DNA of 64,000 bases from Eubacterium sp. GTDB taxonomy: Bacteria > Bacillota > Clostridia > Lachnospirales > Lachnospiraceae. The notes beneath the pieces were generated by a model. The model did no database searches and had not been told where the DNA came from. It worked only from the letters and a program-made list of their open reading frames with translations. Numbering within the stretch: position 1 is the stretch's first letter; every line of letters begins with the position of its first letter. A program made the translations under genes and the position numbers. Below are positions 1 to 9,448 of the stretch, in pieces. The stretch lies in the NCBI GenBank assembly GCA_022794015.1, contig JAAWDZ010000047.1, positions 1-64,000 on the forward strand. The letters are read 5' to 3'.

Positions 1-126
1 AATGGACTTGCGGAGGGGAGCGTCAATAAGCTGAAAGTAGTGAAACGCATCATGTATGGCCGCAACAGCTTTGAACTGCTGAAAGCGAAGCTGTTACGGC
101 TCGAATTAAAACGCAAAAGCAACTAA
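1..126 (+). CDS. Transposase C-terminal fragment (ISL3-like), cut by window edge
   Basis: An open frame runs in from the left edge and ends at a TAA at 124-126. The 41 visible residues start NGLAEGSVNKLKVVKRIMYG and end in a basic tail. The pattern GLxEGxxNKxKxxKRxxYGR is typical of the C-terminus of ISL3-family DDE transposases, so this is probably the end of an insertion-sequence transposase whose body lies outside the window. Whether the full gene is intact cannot be told, and no terminal inverted repeat was recognised downstream. It places a mobile element about 0.8 kb from the Wadjet genes. Confidence 0.6.
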   Translation, partial: NGLAEGSVNKLKVVKRIMYGRNSFELLKAKLLRLELKRKSN

Positions 127-246
127 CTTTGGAAAGAACCAGAAATTTTTTGCAGGATGTTTTATTTACAGCCGGATTACATGGCGGATATTTCGCGTTC
201 AGCCCGCCGCTTTCAAAAGTGAAATGACGCGATCTTTCAAATTAGG

Positions 247-275
247 TTGATAAGGCAGTCCGTTTCTGCTATCAT
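247..275 (+). promoter_or_regulatory. Candidate vegetative promoter for the editing protein / Wadjet run
   Basis: TTGATA (247-252) and TATCAT (270-275) are separated by exactly 17 nt. Transcription would start near 282, about 40 nt before the ATG at 324. All genes from 324 to 12149 lie on the same strand with gaps of no more than about 40 nt, so this promoter could serve the Wadjet genes too. Assigned by eye. Confidence 0.5.
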
Positions 276-323
276 GAGTGATGAAAAAATATTAAGAACA
301 CGGTTTGCGGGAGAGGAAACAAA

Positions 324-863
324 ATGGAATTTATACTGCACAAAGGCCGTCCCAAGACGGGTGAAGGACGCCTGGAAAAAGAAATGAAAGTCTACGATTT
401 GCTGGATGAACTGGGCATAGAATACAGCCGGCTGGATCATGCCGCCGCTATGACCATGGAAGCGTGTCAGGAAATTGATAAGGCTTTAAATGCCGCTACC
501 TGTAAAAATCTTTTTTTGTGCAACCGTCAGAAAACACAGTTTTATCTTCTGATGATTCCAGGTGAAAAAACATTCCATACAAAAGATCTTTCTGCCCAGA
601 TTGGCAGTGCAAGGCTGTCTTTTGCAGACGCGTCGTTTATGGAAGAATTCTTAAAGATTACGCCGGGCTCTGTCAGTGTTTTGGGACTGATGAACGATAC
701 GCAGAACCGGGTAAGGCTGCTGGTGGATGAGGATGTGCTGAAGGGAGAATACTTTGGCTGTCATCCCTGTATCAATACTTCCAGTTTGCGGCTGCGTACA
801 AAGGACGTATTTGAAATATTTTTGGAAGCAGTACATCATGAGATGACAGTGGTGCGTCTGTGA
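324..863 (+). CDS. YbaK/PrdX-type prolyl-tRNA editing domain protein
   Basis: This 179-residue protein is a free-standing YbaK/aminoacyl-tRNA deacylase domain of the ProX/PrdX type, which hydrolyses mischarged Ala- or Cys-tRNA(Pro) in the cytosol. Supporting features are the N-terminal helix region (VYDLLDELGIEYSRLDH), the central CKNLFLCNRQKTQFYLLMIP strand segment with its typical lysine, and the LSFADASFMEEFLKITPGSVSVLGL region with the glycine-serine pair of the family. Length is normal for stand-alone members. A GAGAGG site lies about 8 nt before the ATG. It is followed after 37 nt by jetD. The link to the Wadjet genes appears to be positional only. Confidence 0.85.
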   Translation: MEFILHKGRPKTGEGRLEKEMKVYDLLDELGIEYSRLDHAAAMTMEACQEIDKALNAATCKNLFLCNRQKTQFYLLMIPGEKTFHTKDLSAQIGSARLSFADASFMEEFLKITPGSVSVLGLMNDTQNRVRLLVDEDVLKGEYFGCHPCINTSSLRLRTKDVFEIFLEAVHHEMTVVRL

Positions 864-900
864 ACGGTTACGGTGGAACATACAAAGAGAAAGGCAAAAT

Positions 901-1908
901 ATGAAGCGCATTTCCATTGACGATTTGATTCGGGAAAGCAAAGCTTCCGATTATTCGGAGCAATACTGCTATATCCGCAATAAAATCGAAGCATGTCAAA
1001 TAAAACCTGTCAAAAATTCTCCCTTAAATGGCAAAACACCTGCTCTACACACCAGATACTGGCTCATAGAGCCAGAACCTGATTATACGGCCCAGGTCGA
1101 AGAGCTGCAGTATAAGCTGTCGCCGTCTATCCGGACAGATTACTATCTGAATCACTTAGACGTTTATCAAAAGGAAAGAAAATGGGTCTGGCTGTTAAGC
1201 CAGTATTTTAAAAACCAGCAGCAGAAAAATCCGGAACCGGTGTCCTTAAATGAACGGAGTTTTCAGATTTGGGGACGGGAAAAATTTCTGCAGCGGGAAC
1301 AGGGAAAAAAGATTCTGGCCCATTGCGGTGTTTCGTGGGAGCAGCTTTTTGTCTATACGACCACAGAACCTCTGGCATATTATTCCGCCGTCAGGCAAAG
1401 CCCGCAGACGGTACTGATATTGGAAAATAAAGACACGTTTTACAGTATGAGGAAATATCTGCTCAGGGGCGCAAAAAAGATGTTCGGGGAAGAGATTGGG
1501 ACTGTGATTTATGGCGCGGGAAAAGGGATTTTACGATCCTTTTCTGATTTTCGTTTTTGTGTGGAGCCGCATATCAATGATCCGGGAAACCGAATTTTAT
1601 ATTTTGGAGATTTGGATTATGAGGGAATTGGAATTTATGAACGATTGTATGAATTGTTTTGTGCAGAGCATGAGATTGTACCGTTTGTTGGAGCCTATGA
1701 AGCGATGCTCCAAAAGGCCGGGACGTACGGCACAGATTTTCTTCCGGAAATGAGCAAGAAGCAGAATCAGAACATCTTCGGACAGTTTTATCAATATTTT
1801 TCCGGGGAAATGAAAGCGAAGATGAAAGAAATTCTTAAGGCGGGAAAATACATTCCGCAGGAAATTTTAAATATTTGGGATATGTACGGAGGAGCCCATG
1901 CAATATGA
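901..1908 (+). CDS. jetD: Wadjet nuclease subunit JetD
   Basis: A 335-residue protein with a C-terminal TOPRIM-like domain of the DUF2220 family. In Wadjet systems JetD is the nuclease that cuts small circular DNA extruded by the JetABC SMC-like complex. Visible motifs fit a metal-binding TOPRIM site: a strand ending in glutamate, LILENK (E175), and the acidic motif FGDLDYEG (D237, D239, E241). The N-terminal half should hold the arm domain but shows no distinctive motif. Its last 11 bp overlap the start of jetA, and the jetA ribosome site GGAGG lies inside the jetD coding region, so the two are probably translationally coupled. Start chosen at ATG 901 behind GAGAAAGG. Confidence 0.85.
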   Translation: MKRISIDDLIRESKASDYSEQYCYIRNKIEACQIKPVKNSPLNGKTPALHTRYWLIEPEPDYTAQVEELQYKLSPSIRTDYYLNHLDVYQKERKWVWLLSQYFKNQQQKNPEPVSLNERSFQIWGREKFLQREQGKKILAHCGVSWEQLFVYTTTEPLAYYSAVRQSPQTVLILENKDTFYSMRKYLLRGAKKMFGEEIGTVIYGAGKGILRSFSDFRFCVEPHINDPGNRILYFGDLDYEGIGIYERLYELFCAEHEIVPFVGAYEAMLQKAGTYGTDFLPEMSKKQNQNIFGQFYQYFSGEMKAKMKEILKAGKYIPQEILNIWDMYGGAHAI

Positions 1909-3511
1909 ATTTTTAAAACAGTTTCCAAAGCGTATGAAGCACGTTGGCCGCTATGCCCTGTTATTGGTAAACAGCAGTCAGAAAGCCATCTGGAAGCAGT
2001 ATGGTTTTTTAAAGCTGGACGAGCAGGTAAATGTGATTTTTGCCCTGCTGCTGTATATAATGGAGCAGTCTTTGAAGGATGAGTTCTGTACTACAGATGA
2101 TATTGGGGCATATCTGGACAGCTTAAATGTACTTTATCTGAAGAAAAATATGGGCTACGAGGATTGCAGGACACTGGGGGATTATATTCTGAATGTGATT
2201 CTTTCCAACGAGGGTAAAGCCATGTATTTTGACGGATATGATTTCGAAACGCAGGAATATTTGGCCATGCATGTCAGCTACGTGGCAAACAGGATTGTCT
2301 ATGTGAATTCTGAGGTGCGCAGAACTTCTTATTATTTAACAGAGGACGGCTACAATCTGATTTTGTCTACAATGGAAATTGAGGATAATATGCGCTTTAG
2401 CGTACATGAAATGATTTTCCGTATGCACCTGGAAAAGCAAAGTTACGATAAAGCAGTGGATGATATCAAAAACATATTTAATCTTCTGCGCATTCAGATA
2501 CAGAAAATCAAAGAAGCAATGGGAAAAGTCCGCAGAAATGCGCTGAGTTATTCGGTGGCGGAATATGAAGCGGTGTTAGAGGGAAATTTAGAGACGATCA
2601 GCAATACAAAACAAAAATTTTTAAATTATCGGGATTTGGTCAAAAAACGGGTAAAAGAGCTGGAAGAGATGGACTTAAATGTGGGAAAGCTCGATCCAAA
2701 GGAAGAGGAAAAGCTGGAGAATTTAAATGTAATTGAGCAGTATTTAAACCGCACGATTGATGAATACCAGAGAATTTTGAGCAGTCATTTCGACCTGAAA
2801 TCACTGTATACGCATGAGCTGGAGCTGCTGTCGCAGATGTCTTATATCCGCAGGTTTTCCATCCGAAGCGAGCTTTATGAAAAGATACTGGATAAACCGG
2901 AGACGCTCGACCGTCTGGAAGTTTTTCTTCGGCCGCTGTTTTTAAACGGGCCGGACAAAATTTATAATTTAAAAAAATCCATGGAATTACAGCGTCCTAT
3001 CCGCAGAAAAGCTATGGAAGAGGAAGCGGAGCAGCTGGATTTCGGTGATGAAGCATGGATGAAGGAAGAGGAACGGCGGCAGCAGGAAAAGCTGGCAAAA
3101 TACGAAAGAAGTTTCAGCTGTCTTTTGCAGAAGGCGGCAGAAGCAGAGCATGGCAGGGTTACTCTGGAGGAAATTCGCGATATGCTTATAAAGAAGCCCC
3201 ATGAGCTTTCCCTGCTGATACCGGATGTGCAGATTTTTAAGGAAATTATGGTAGAGCTTTTGCGGAACCGGGAAATGGATTTGCGGGAGCTTAAAAAAGA
3301 GCGGCGCGAGTATATCAGCGAAGGGACGGGGGGATTTGCGCTGAACGAAATGCTGCTTTCTTTGGATGAAACGATGGGGCTTGGGATGCGGGAGATTACG
3401 GTTTATCGGATTGAGGACGGAAAGGTGATTACATTTGAGTACGAAGAGGAGGGTGTAAAGAAGTGTATTCGCTGCTCAAATGTACAGATTAGCATCAGGC
3501 GGGAGGATTGA
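1898..3511 (+). CDS. jetA: Wadjet subunit JetA (DUF5716-type, kleisin role)
   Basis: A 537-residue, highly charged, largely helical protein in the position and size range of type II JetA (DUF5716). In the SMC-like Wadjet complex JetA acts as the kleisin that bridges the JetC heads and binds JetB. The N-terminal third looks like a winged-helix/helical domain. Residues around 180-320 are rich in heptad-like Leu/Ile/Glu/Lys, and an acidic stretch (KAMEEEAEQLDFGDEAWMKE) lies near residue 370. No catalytic motif is visible, as expected for a structural subunit. It overlaps jetD by 11 bp and is followed after 3 nt by jetB. The assignment rests mostly on gene order together with the recognisable JetC and JetD. 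Confidence 0.8.
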   Translation: MQYEFLKQFPKRMKHVGRYALLLVNSSQKAIWKQYGFLKLDEQVNVIFALLLYIMEQSLKDEFCTTDDIGAYLDSLNVLYLKKNMGYEDCRTLGDYILNVILSNEGKAMYFDGYDFETQEYLAMHVSYVANRIVYVNSEVRRTSYYLTEDGYNLILSTMEIEDNMRFSVHEMIFRMHLEKQSYDKAVDDIKNIFNLLRIQIQKIKEAMGKVRRNALSYSVAEYEAVLEGNLETISNTKQKFLNYRDLVKKRVKELEEMDLNVGKLDPKEEEKLENLNVIEQYLNRTIDEYQRILSSHFDLKSLYTHELELLSQMSYIRRFSIRSELYEKILDKPETLDRLEVFLRPLFLNGPDKIYNLKKSMELQRPIRRKAMEEEAEQLDFGDEAWMKEEERRQQEKLAKYERSFSCLLQKAAEAEHGRVTLEEIRDMLIKKPHELSLLIPDVQIFKEIMVELLRNREMDLRELKKERREYISEGTGGFALNEMLLSLDETMGLGMREITVYRIEDGKVITFEYEEEGVKKCIRCSNVQISIRRED

Positions 3512-3514
3512 CGG

Positions 3515-4228
3515 ATGGCATACGAAATGGAAGATATCCGCACGGGGCAGGAGATTTTTTATTATCTGCTGAAAAATCATGAACTGAGTGAAGAGGACAG
3601 GGAGCCGCTGTACCGCGCCTATGCCCAGAATGAACAGATTCAGAATCTGGTCAAATCACAGGGAGAGCTTGCGGAGTGTGATATTGAACGTTATGGAAAT
3701 GTGATTTATCTGATTCCGAAGGAAGATAATACATTTCTGGGATTTTCAAAGGCACAGCTTAAGCAGCAGCTTTGCAAATCGACCGGGACGGATAAGGATT
3801 ATTATCTTTCCCAGTTTGTAATTCTGACATTGTTGGTGGAATTTTACGACGGGCAGGGCGCGACAAGCAAGACGAGGGATTATATGCGGGCTGGCGAGCT
3901 GCAGAACTGCATTTCCGAGCGGTTGAAGGAGGGGCTTGAGCGCGTCGGGGAAAAAGAGCAGGAACGGGTTGGCATTGCGTTTTCCAATATGGCGGAGGCA
4001 TATGAAGCGTTAAAATCCGATGAACGGGGCACGCGGATGAAGACGACAAAGGAGGGCTTTTTATATCATATTTTGAATTTTCTGCAAAAGCAGGGACTGG
4101 TGGAATATGTGGAAGCGGATGAGATGATCAAAACGACGAAAAAGCTGGATAATTTTATGGACTGGAATCTTTTGAACCAGAATCATTTCAAGAGAATCAA
4201 ACGTGTGCTGGAGGGACGGGATGAGTAA
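3515..4228 (+). CDS. jetB: Wadjet subunit JetB (DUF4194-like, KITE role)
   Basis: A 237-residue protein between jetA and jetC, matching JetB, a KITE-type winged-helix subunit that sits on the kleisin of the SMC-like complex. It begins AYEMEDIRTGQEIFYYLLKN, and includes the family-like stretch YGNVIYLIPKEDNTFLGFSK. Two helical wing regions with a conserved-looking KTTKEGFLYHILNFLQKQGLV segment precede the C-terminus. The gene starts 3 nt after jetA behind a GGGAGG site in the jetA tail, and its last 8 bp overlap the jetC start. No enzymatic motif is seen. Confidence 0.8.
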   Translation: MAYEMEDIRTGQEIFYYLLKNHELSEEDREPLYRAYAQNEQIQNLVKSQGELAECDIERYGNVIYLIPKEDNTFLGFSKAQLKQQLCKSTGTDKDYYLSQFVILTLLVEFYDGQGATSKTRDYMRAGELQNCISERLKEGLERVGEKEQERVGIAFSNMAEAYEALKSDERGTRMKTTKEGFLYHILNFLQKQGLVEYVEADEMIKTTKKLDNFMDWNLLNQNHFKRIKRVLEGRDE

Positions 4229-7200
4229 AATCAATGCAATACGCCTGATTAATTTAAATTACAACAACAGTACAATCCGTATCAGTGACGAAACTTTTTA
4301 TTTGGGCGGAAAAAGTACGCTGCTTTCTCTGCGCAACGGCGGAGGTAAGTCCGTGCTGGTACAGATGATGATGGCGCCGTTTGTGCACAGGCGTTACCAG
4401 AATGTGAAGGACCGTCCGTTTGCGTCCTATTTTACAGGCAGCAAGCCGACCTTTATTCTGGTGGAATGGAAGCTGGATGGAGAAGCTGGCTATGTGCTTG
4501 TCGGCATGATGGTGCGAAAGAACCAGGAGCTTTCGGAGGTCCGGCCGGACGAGCTTGAAATGGTAAATTTTATTGCGGAATATAAACATCAGTGCCTGCT
4601 TGACATTGCACATTTTCCAGTTGTGGAGAAGACCAAAAAAGCTGTGATGTTAAAAGGCTTTGCCGAGTGCAAACAGATGTTTGAGGGTTGGAAACGGGAA
4701 CGGGGCATGTCATTTTTTTATTATGATATGTTAAACCCGGCGCAGTCAAGACAGTATTTTGACAAGCTTTCGGAATACCAGATTCACTATAAGGAATGGG
4801 AAACAATTATAAAAAAGGTGAATGTAAAGGAATCCGGCCTTTCGGATTTGTTTTCGGACTGCAAAGACGAGAAGGGGCTTGTGGAAAAGTGGTTTTTGGA
4901 GGCTGTGGAAAATAAGCTGAACAAAGAGAAAAACCGCATGAAAGAATTTCAGGACATTATGGAAAAGTACACCGCACAGTACAGGGACAACCAATCCAAA
5001 ATCAAACGCCGGGATACGATTACGGCATTTGAACAGGAGGCAGAAAGTGTGCGCGAGGATGTGCTTTGCTGTCAGAAGGCGGAAAGTGAAGTCAGCGCCA
5101 AACAGAATCAGATTGCAGATTTTATCCGCCAGATAAAGGAATGTCTTTGTAACGGGCAGCAGAAGGCAAAGGAGGCAGCACAGCAAATCGAAGCGTTTGC
5201 GCAGCAGATTTTAGCTCTGGAATACCAAAGGCTTTCCGGGGAAATTCATGCGATCAGTGAAAAGAAATCGTTTAGCAGCCGTAATCTTCAGATGCTTCGG
5301 ATGGAACGTGACGATCTGATACAGAGCCGGGATGCGATTTTAAAGAAACTTCATATTTTGCTTTGCGCGAAACGGCAGGAGGATGTGACAGAGTGTTTGG
5401 CAGAGCGTGAAACAGAACAGCAGCGATTAGTTCTGTGTCTGGAAAAAGAGGAAGATCTGGAGCCGGAAAGGAAACAGCTGGGAGGGCGTCTATATTCCTA
5501 TTATGCTATGCAGGCAAAGGAAAAGGAAACAGAAAAAGAGGCGTGTGGCGAACAGATTTTAAGTATGCAAAACGAGCAGAGCGAGGAGCTTTTGCAGCTG
5601 GAAGAGCTTAGAAAGACAGAGAGGAAGCTTTCGGAAGGGGCCGGGGGACTGCATGCCAAAATCAGTGCCTTTGACGATGTGGAGGAGCGCTTTAACCGGG
5701 AATATAAGGAAAACTGGCACCGTAATATATTAGGTGAATACGAAGCAGGCGTATTGCAGATCCGACAAGCAGAATATGAAAAACAGCGGTATCACCTGGA
5801 GCAGGAAAAAACAAAAGCGAAAAAAGAGATGGAACAGCACAGACAGCAGGTAAAGGCGCTGCAGCGTATGTCAGAGGATCTGGCGGCAGAGAAAATCCGT
5901 CTGGAAGCAGGAATGGAAGCGATGGGGGCGCGGCTTACGGCGTATGATAAGGAACTGGACGCAAGGCGCGTGATATTAAAATATTTTGACCTTTTGCCAG
6001 AGGAGCTGTTTGATACAGATAAGATTTTTGCCGCAGTCGCCCGCAGGATTTCCGATACGGATCTGGCGAGGCAGTTACAGGAGCAGAAGCTTTTGGAACT
6101 GGAACAGGAATACCGCAGGATGAAGGAAGGACAGGTGCTAAAGCTGCCGGAAGAATTTCTTAGTATGTTAGGGGAGGCGGGCGTCCACTTTGTATACGGG
6201 ATGGAATGGCTGAAAAAGAACGGATATCCGGAGGAAAAAAACAGAGAACTTGTCACCCAAAATCCGTTTCTGCCCTATTCTTTGATTTTGTCTGCACAGG
6301 AGCTGAAACGGCTGGCGAAATTTCCAAAACGGGTTTATATGTCTTTTCCGGTACCGATTATCTTGCGGGAGAGACTGGAGGAAATATCGGTGAAAGATTC
6401 GCTGACATTCGCCACAGAATGTGTATCGTCTGGAGCGGACGGGGAAAAGCCTGCTGTAAGAACGCTTTCGGAACTGAATTTTTATGTGTGGTTCAATGAT
6501 CATTTATTAAACGAAGAAGAGTTAAAAAAGCTGCTTTTGGAAAAGGAGAGCCAGATAAATAAACAGCAGAAGGTATCGGAGCTGAAAAAGCGGGAGTATA
6601 CGGAATATATTGGGATGCAGGAGCAGTTAAAGCAGCAGAAGGTGACAGAAGCATCCTATGAAGCCACAAAAGAAGATATCCGCAGACAAAAGCAGGAGAT
6701 ACTTGCGGCAGATCAAAATCTGATTCGGCAGAGAGAAGAGCTGGGGCAGCAGGAAAAGCTTTTAAAGAGGTGCGGGAACCTGGTAATGAAACTGGAACAG
6801 GACGTTGTACGGCAGGAGCGCTGTGAAAAGGATTTTGCGCAGCTTTGCGAAGCCTATGACAGATATCGGGAAAACAGCCGTCTGCTGGCCAAAAATAAAA
6901 AAGAGAAAGATCGCGTTATCCATCAGCAGAAGCTGAAAAAGGATCGGATTGCAAAGCTTGAGGAAAGGCTGCTCACCGTAAAAAACGGCCTGGCAAAACT
7001 GGAGCGCAGGGCGGAGGAAATCGCAGATCGTCTGGTATATTTTGGAAAGTATGCGACAGGTAACAGTGAATTGTTGCCGGCAGAAAATGTCCGGGCGGCA
7101 GAGAGCCGTTATGAAGCGATTACAAATGATATCAGTCTGGAACAGAAAGAATTGGAACGCCGCCTGCAGACAGCGGAAAAACGATTTGCAAAAGCGTTTA

Positions 7201-8672
7201 AAGAACTGAAGCAATACAGCAGGAAATATCACATTATGAAAGAAGAATGGGAAAATGTTTGTTTTGACAGAAAGGAAGAAGCTCATCAGGAAGCGCTTTT
7301 AGAGGAGCAGGAGTGTAAAATTGCCAGAAAGGATACGCTCATACACGACGAAGAAATCCGGTTTGCGCTGCTGAATCAGGAGCAGGAAAACAAGTTTCGC
7401 GAATTAAAGGAATGTTGTGGAACGAAAGAGCCGATTCCGGCGGAGGACATTCAGACAATTGATTTTACGGATGCCATAAAAACCTTAGAGTATCAGAAAA
7501 CGGAAGCCGAAAAGGAAGAAAAATGTATTTTAAAAAAAGTACAGTCGTATGAGGGAAGTCTGGCGGCGCTGGCGGAATATGAGGAATTGGAATGTACGCA
7601 GGAAATAGAATGGGATTTGGATTTTGCCTCGCTGACAGGCGATGCGCTGGTCAGGCAGAAGGGTATTCTGGTACGGGATTACCACGTATGCTTAGAACAG
7701 CAGCGGGAGGCGAGGGCAGGTTTGGAGCGTACCTTAAACCGAATGATTCGAAAGGAGTCATTTGCCGGGGAATTTTACCGAAAGCCGTTGGAATCCATGC
7801 TGCAGCTTACGGCAGATGCAGACAAGGTGCTCTGGCAGCTGAATACAACACTGGCTTCTTACCGGAGCCTGATGGACAAGCTGATGGTAGATATTTCACT
7901 GGTAGAAAAGGAAAAGGCAAAAATTACAGAGCTGATGGGTGATTATCTGAAGGAGGTCCATGCGAACCTGAATAAAATCGATCACAATTCTACGATTACC
8001 ATACGGAATCGTCCTGTTAAAATGCTGCGGATTGAACTGCCCGACTGGACCGAAAACGAGCATTTTTATGAGCTGCGCCTGCAGGATTATATGGAAGAGA
8101 TGACCGCGAAGGGAATTGCCCTTTTGGAGGAAAATAAAAATCTGCAGGAGTATCTGGGCACAAAAGTGACGACAAAAGGGCTGTATGACGCAGTCGTCGG
8201 AATTGGAAATGTACAGATTAAGCTGTATAAAATTGAGGCACAGCGGGAATGTCCGATTACCTGGACAGATGTGGCGAAAAATTCCGGCGGGGAAGGCTTT
8301 CTGTCGGCGTTTGTGATTTTGTCTGCGCTGCTTTATTATATGCGCAGAGATGAAACGGATATTTTTGCAGATCGGAACGAAGGCAAGGTGCTTTTAATGG
8401 ACAACCCGTTTGCGCAGACAAATGCGGCGCATTTACTGGATCCGTTGACAGATATGGCGAAGAAGACGAATACGCAGCTGATCTGTCTGTCCGGATTGGG
8501 CGGAGAAGCAATTTATAACTGCTTTGACAATATTTATGTACTGACATTGATAGCGGCGAATTTGCGGAATAATATGCAGTATCTGAAGGCGGAACACGCC
8601 AGAGGAAGTGGGGCAGAGGAGCTTCTGCCGGCTCAGATAGAGGTGATGGAGCAGCAGGAACTGGTATTTTAA
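4221..8672 (+). CDS. jetC: Wadjet SMC-like ATPase JetC
   Basis: A 1483-residue SMC/MukB-like ATPase, the motor of the Wadjet complex that extrudes DNA loops and lets JetD cut plasmids. The N-terminal head has a Walker A, LRNGGGKSVL (K43-S44). Long Glu/Lys/Gln-rich coiled coils fill roughly residues 230-1250, interrupted near residues 650-800 by a less coiled, hinge-like region. The C-terminal head has the ABC signature NSGGEGF (about 1354-1360) and Walker B KVLLMDNPF (D1394). The residue after the Walker B aspartate is Asn, not the usual Glu. The start was moved to ATG 4221: it lies behind GGAGGGACGG and overlaps jetB by 8 bp, and the protein then begins MSKINAIRLINLNYNN, a normal SMC-type N-terminus. 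Confidence 0.88.
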   Translation: MSKINAIRLINLNYNNSTIRISDETFYLGGKSTLLSLRNGGGKSVLVQMMMAPFVHRRYQNVKDRPFASYFTGSKPTFILVEWKLDGEAGYVLVGMMVRKNQELSEVRPDELEMVNFIAEYKHQCLLDIAHFPVVEKTKKAVMLKGFAECKQMFEGWKRERGMSFFYYDMLNPAQSRQYFDKLSEYQIHYKEWETIIKKVNVKESGLSDLFSDCKDEKGLVEKWFLEAVENKLNKEKNRMKEFQDIMEKYTAQYRDNQSKIKRRDTITAFEQEAESVREDVLCCQKAESEVSAKQNQIADFIRQIKECLCNGQQKAKEAAQQIEAFAQQILALEYQRLSGEIHAISEKKSFSSRNLQMLRMERDDLIQSRDAILKKLHILLCAKRQEDVTECLAERETEQQRLVLCLEKEEDLEPERKQLGGRLYSYYAMQAKEKETEKEACGEQILSMQNEQSEELLQLEELRKTERKLSEGAGGLHAKISAFDDVEERFNREYKENWHRNILGEYEAGVLQIRQAEYEKQRYHLEQEKTKAKKEMEQHRQQVKALQRMSEDLAAEKIRLEAGMEAMGARLTAYDKELDARRVILKYFDLLPEELFDTDKIFAAVARRISDTDLARQLQEQKLLELEQEYRRMKEGQVLKLPEEFLSMLGEAGVHFVYGMEWLKKNGYPEEKNRELVTQNPFLPYSLILSAQELKRLAKFPKRVYMSFPVPIILRERLEEISVKDSLTFATECVSSGADGEKPAVRTLSELNFYVWFNDHLLNEEELKKLLLEKESQINKQQKVSELKKREYTEYIGMQEQLKQQKVTEASYEATKEDIRRQKQEILAADQNLIRQREELGQQEKLLKRCGNLVMKLEQDVVRQERCEKDFAQLCEAYDRYRENSRLLAKNKKEKDRVIHQQKLKKDRIAKLEERLLTVKNGLAKLERRAEEIADRLVYFGKYATGNSELLPAENVRAAESRYEAITNDISLEQKELERRLQTAEKRFAKAFKELKQYSRKYHIMKEEWENVCFDRKEEAHQEALLEEQECKIARKDTLIHDEEIRFALLNQEQENKFRELKECCGTKEPIPAEDIQTIDFTDAIKTLEYQKTEAEKEEKCILKKVQSYEGSLAALAEYEELECTQEIEWDLDFASLTGDALVRQKGILVRDYHVCLEQQREARAGLERTLNRMIRKESFAGEFYRKPLESMLQLTADADKVLWQLNTTLASYRSLMDKLMVDISLVEKEKAKITELMGDYLKEVHANLNKIDHNSTITIRNRPVKMLRIELPDWTENEHFYELRLQDYMEEMTAKGIALLEENKNLQEYLGTKVTTKGLYDAVVGIGNVQIKLYKIEAQRECPITWTDVAKNSGGEGFLSAFVILSALLYYMRRDETDIFADRNEGKVLLMDNPFAQTNAAHLLDPLTDMAKKTNTQLICLSGLGGEAIYNCFDNIYVLTLIAANLRNNMQYLKAEHARGSGAEELLPAQIEVMEQQELVF

Positions 8673-8689
8673 AAGAAAAGAGGAAAGCG

Positions 8690-9436
8690 ATGTATAATTA
8701 TAAAATAACAGTTGCATATGACGGAACACGCTACAAAGGATGGCAGGCGCAAAAATCGACGGACGCGACGATACAGGCAAAACTGGAAAGCATTCTGAGG
8801 CGCAGATTCGGATATCCTGTGGATATCATCGGCTCTGGCAGGACGGATGCGGGCGTACATGCAAAGGGGCAGGTTGCAAATTTCCATCTGCGGGATGCGT
8901 ATGGAGAGGAGGAGTTATTTGAGCTGTTTCGTGCATATCTGCCGGAGGACATTGCGGTTTGTTCGGTGGAGGAAGTGGAGGAGCGGTTTCACAGCAGGTT
9001 TCTGGCATCGGAGAAGACGTATCAGTATCGGATTCATACCGGCCGGGTTCCGGAGGTGTTTGAACGCAAATATGTGTTTTCTTTAAACCACACAGAACAG
9101 CTGTATCTGGAAAATATGAAAAAAGCGTCGGAGTATCTGGTTGGCACAAAGGATTTTACATCGTTTTGCGGCAACAGCCATATGAAAAAATCGGCGGTGC
9201 GCAGCGTATATGAAATCCGGTTTGAAAAGCTTTGCGGAGAGCTTCGGATTATTTACCGGGGGAATGGTTTTTTACAGAATATGGTCCGTATTATGACTGG
9301 CACGTTAATTGAGGTGGGACAGGGCAAAAAGCGGGCAGATGATATTCCGGAGATCCTTACGGCAAAGAACCGGGAGTGCGCGGGTTTTACGGCTCCGCCG
9401 CAGGGGCTGATGCTAATGGAGGTCGTATACAAATAG
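8690..9436 (+). CDS. truA: tRNA pseudouridine(38-40) synthase TruA
   Basis: A 248-residue TruA, which makes pseudouridine at positions 38-40 in the tRNA anticodon stem-loop. The catalytic motif GSGRTDAGVHAKGQV carries the active-site Asp. The N-terminal VAYDGTRYKGWQAQ and C-terminal GNGFLQNMVRIMTGTLIEVG blocks are both family hallmarks. Length is standard. It starts 17 nt after jetC behind AGAGGAAAG and is followed after 12 nt by recJ, so it may be cotranscribed with the Wadjet genes. Confidence 0.97.
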   Translation: MYNYKITVAYDGTRYKGWQAQKSTDATIQAKLESILRRRFGYPVDIIGSGRTDAGVHAKGQVANFHLRDAYGEEELFELFRAYLPEDIAVCSVEEVEERFHSRFLASEKTYQYRIHTGRVPEVFERKYVFSLNHTEQLYLENMKKASEYLVGTKDFTSFCGNSHMKKSAVRSVYEIRFEKLCGELRIIYRGNGFLQNMVRIMTGTLIEVGQGKKRADDIPEILTAKNRECAGFTAPPQGLMLMEVVYK

Positions 9437-9448
9437 GAGAGTCATAGG

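Noticed and set aside
5792-6256. Long minus-strand frame inside jetC
   Set aside because: Ser/Phe-rich shadow of the coiled-coil gene with no ribosome site or family features.
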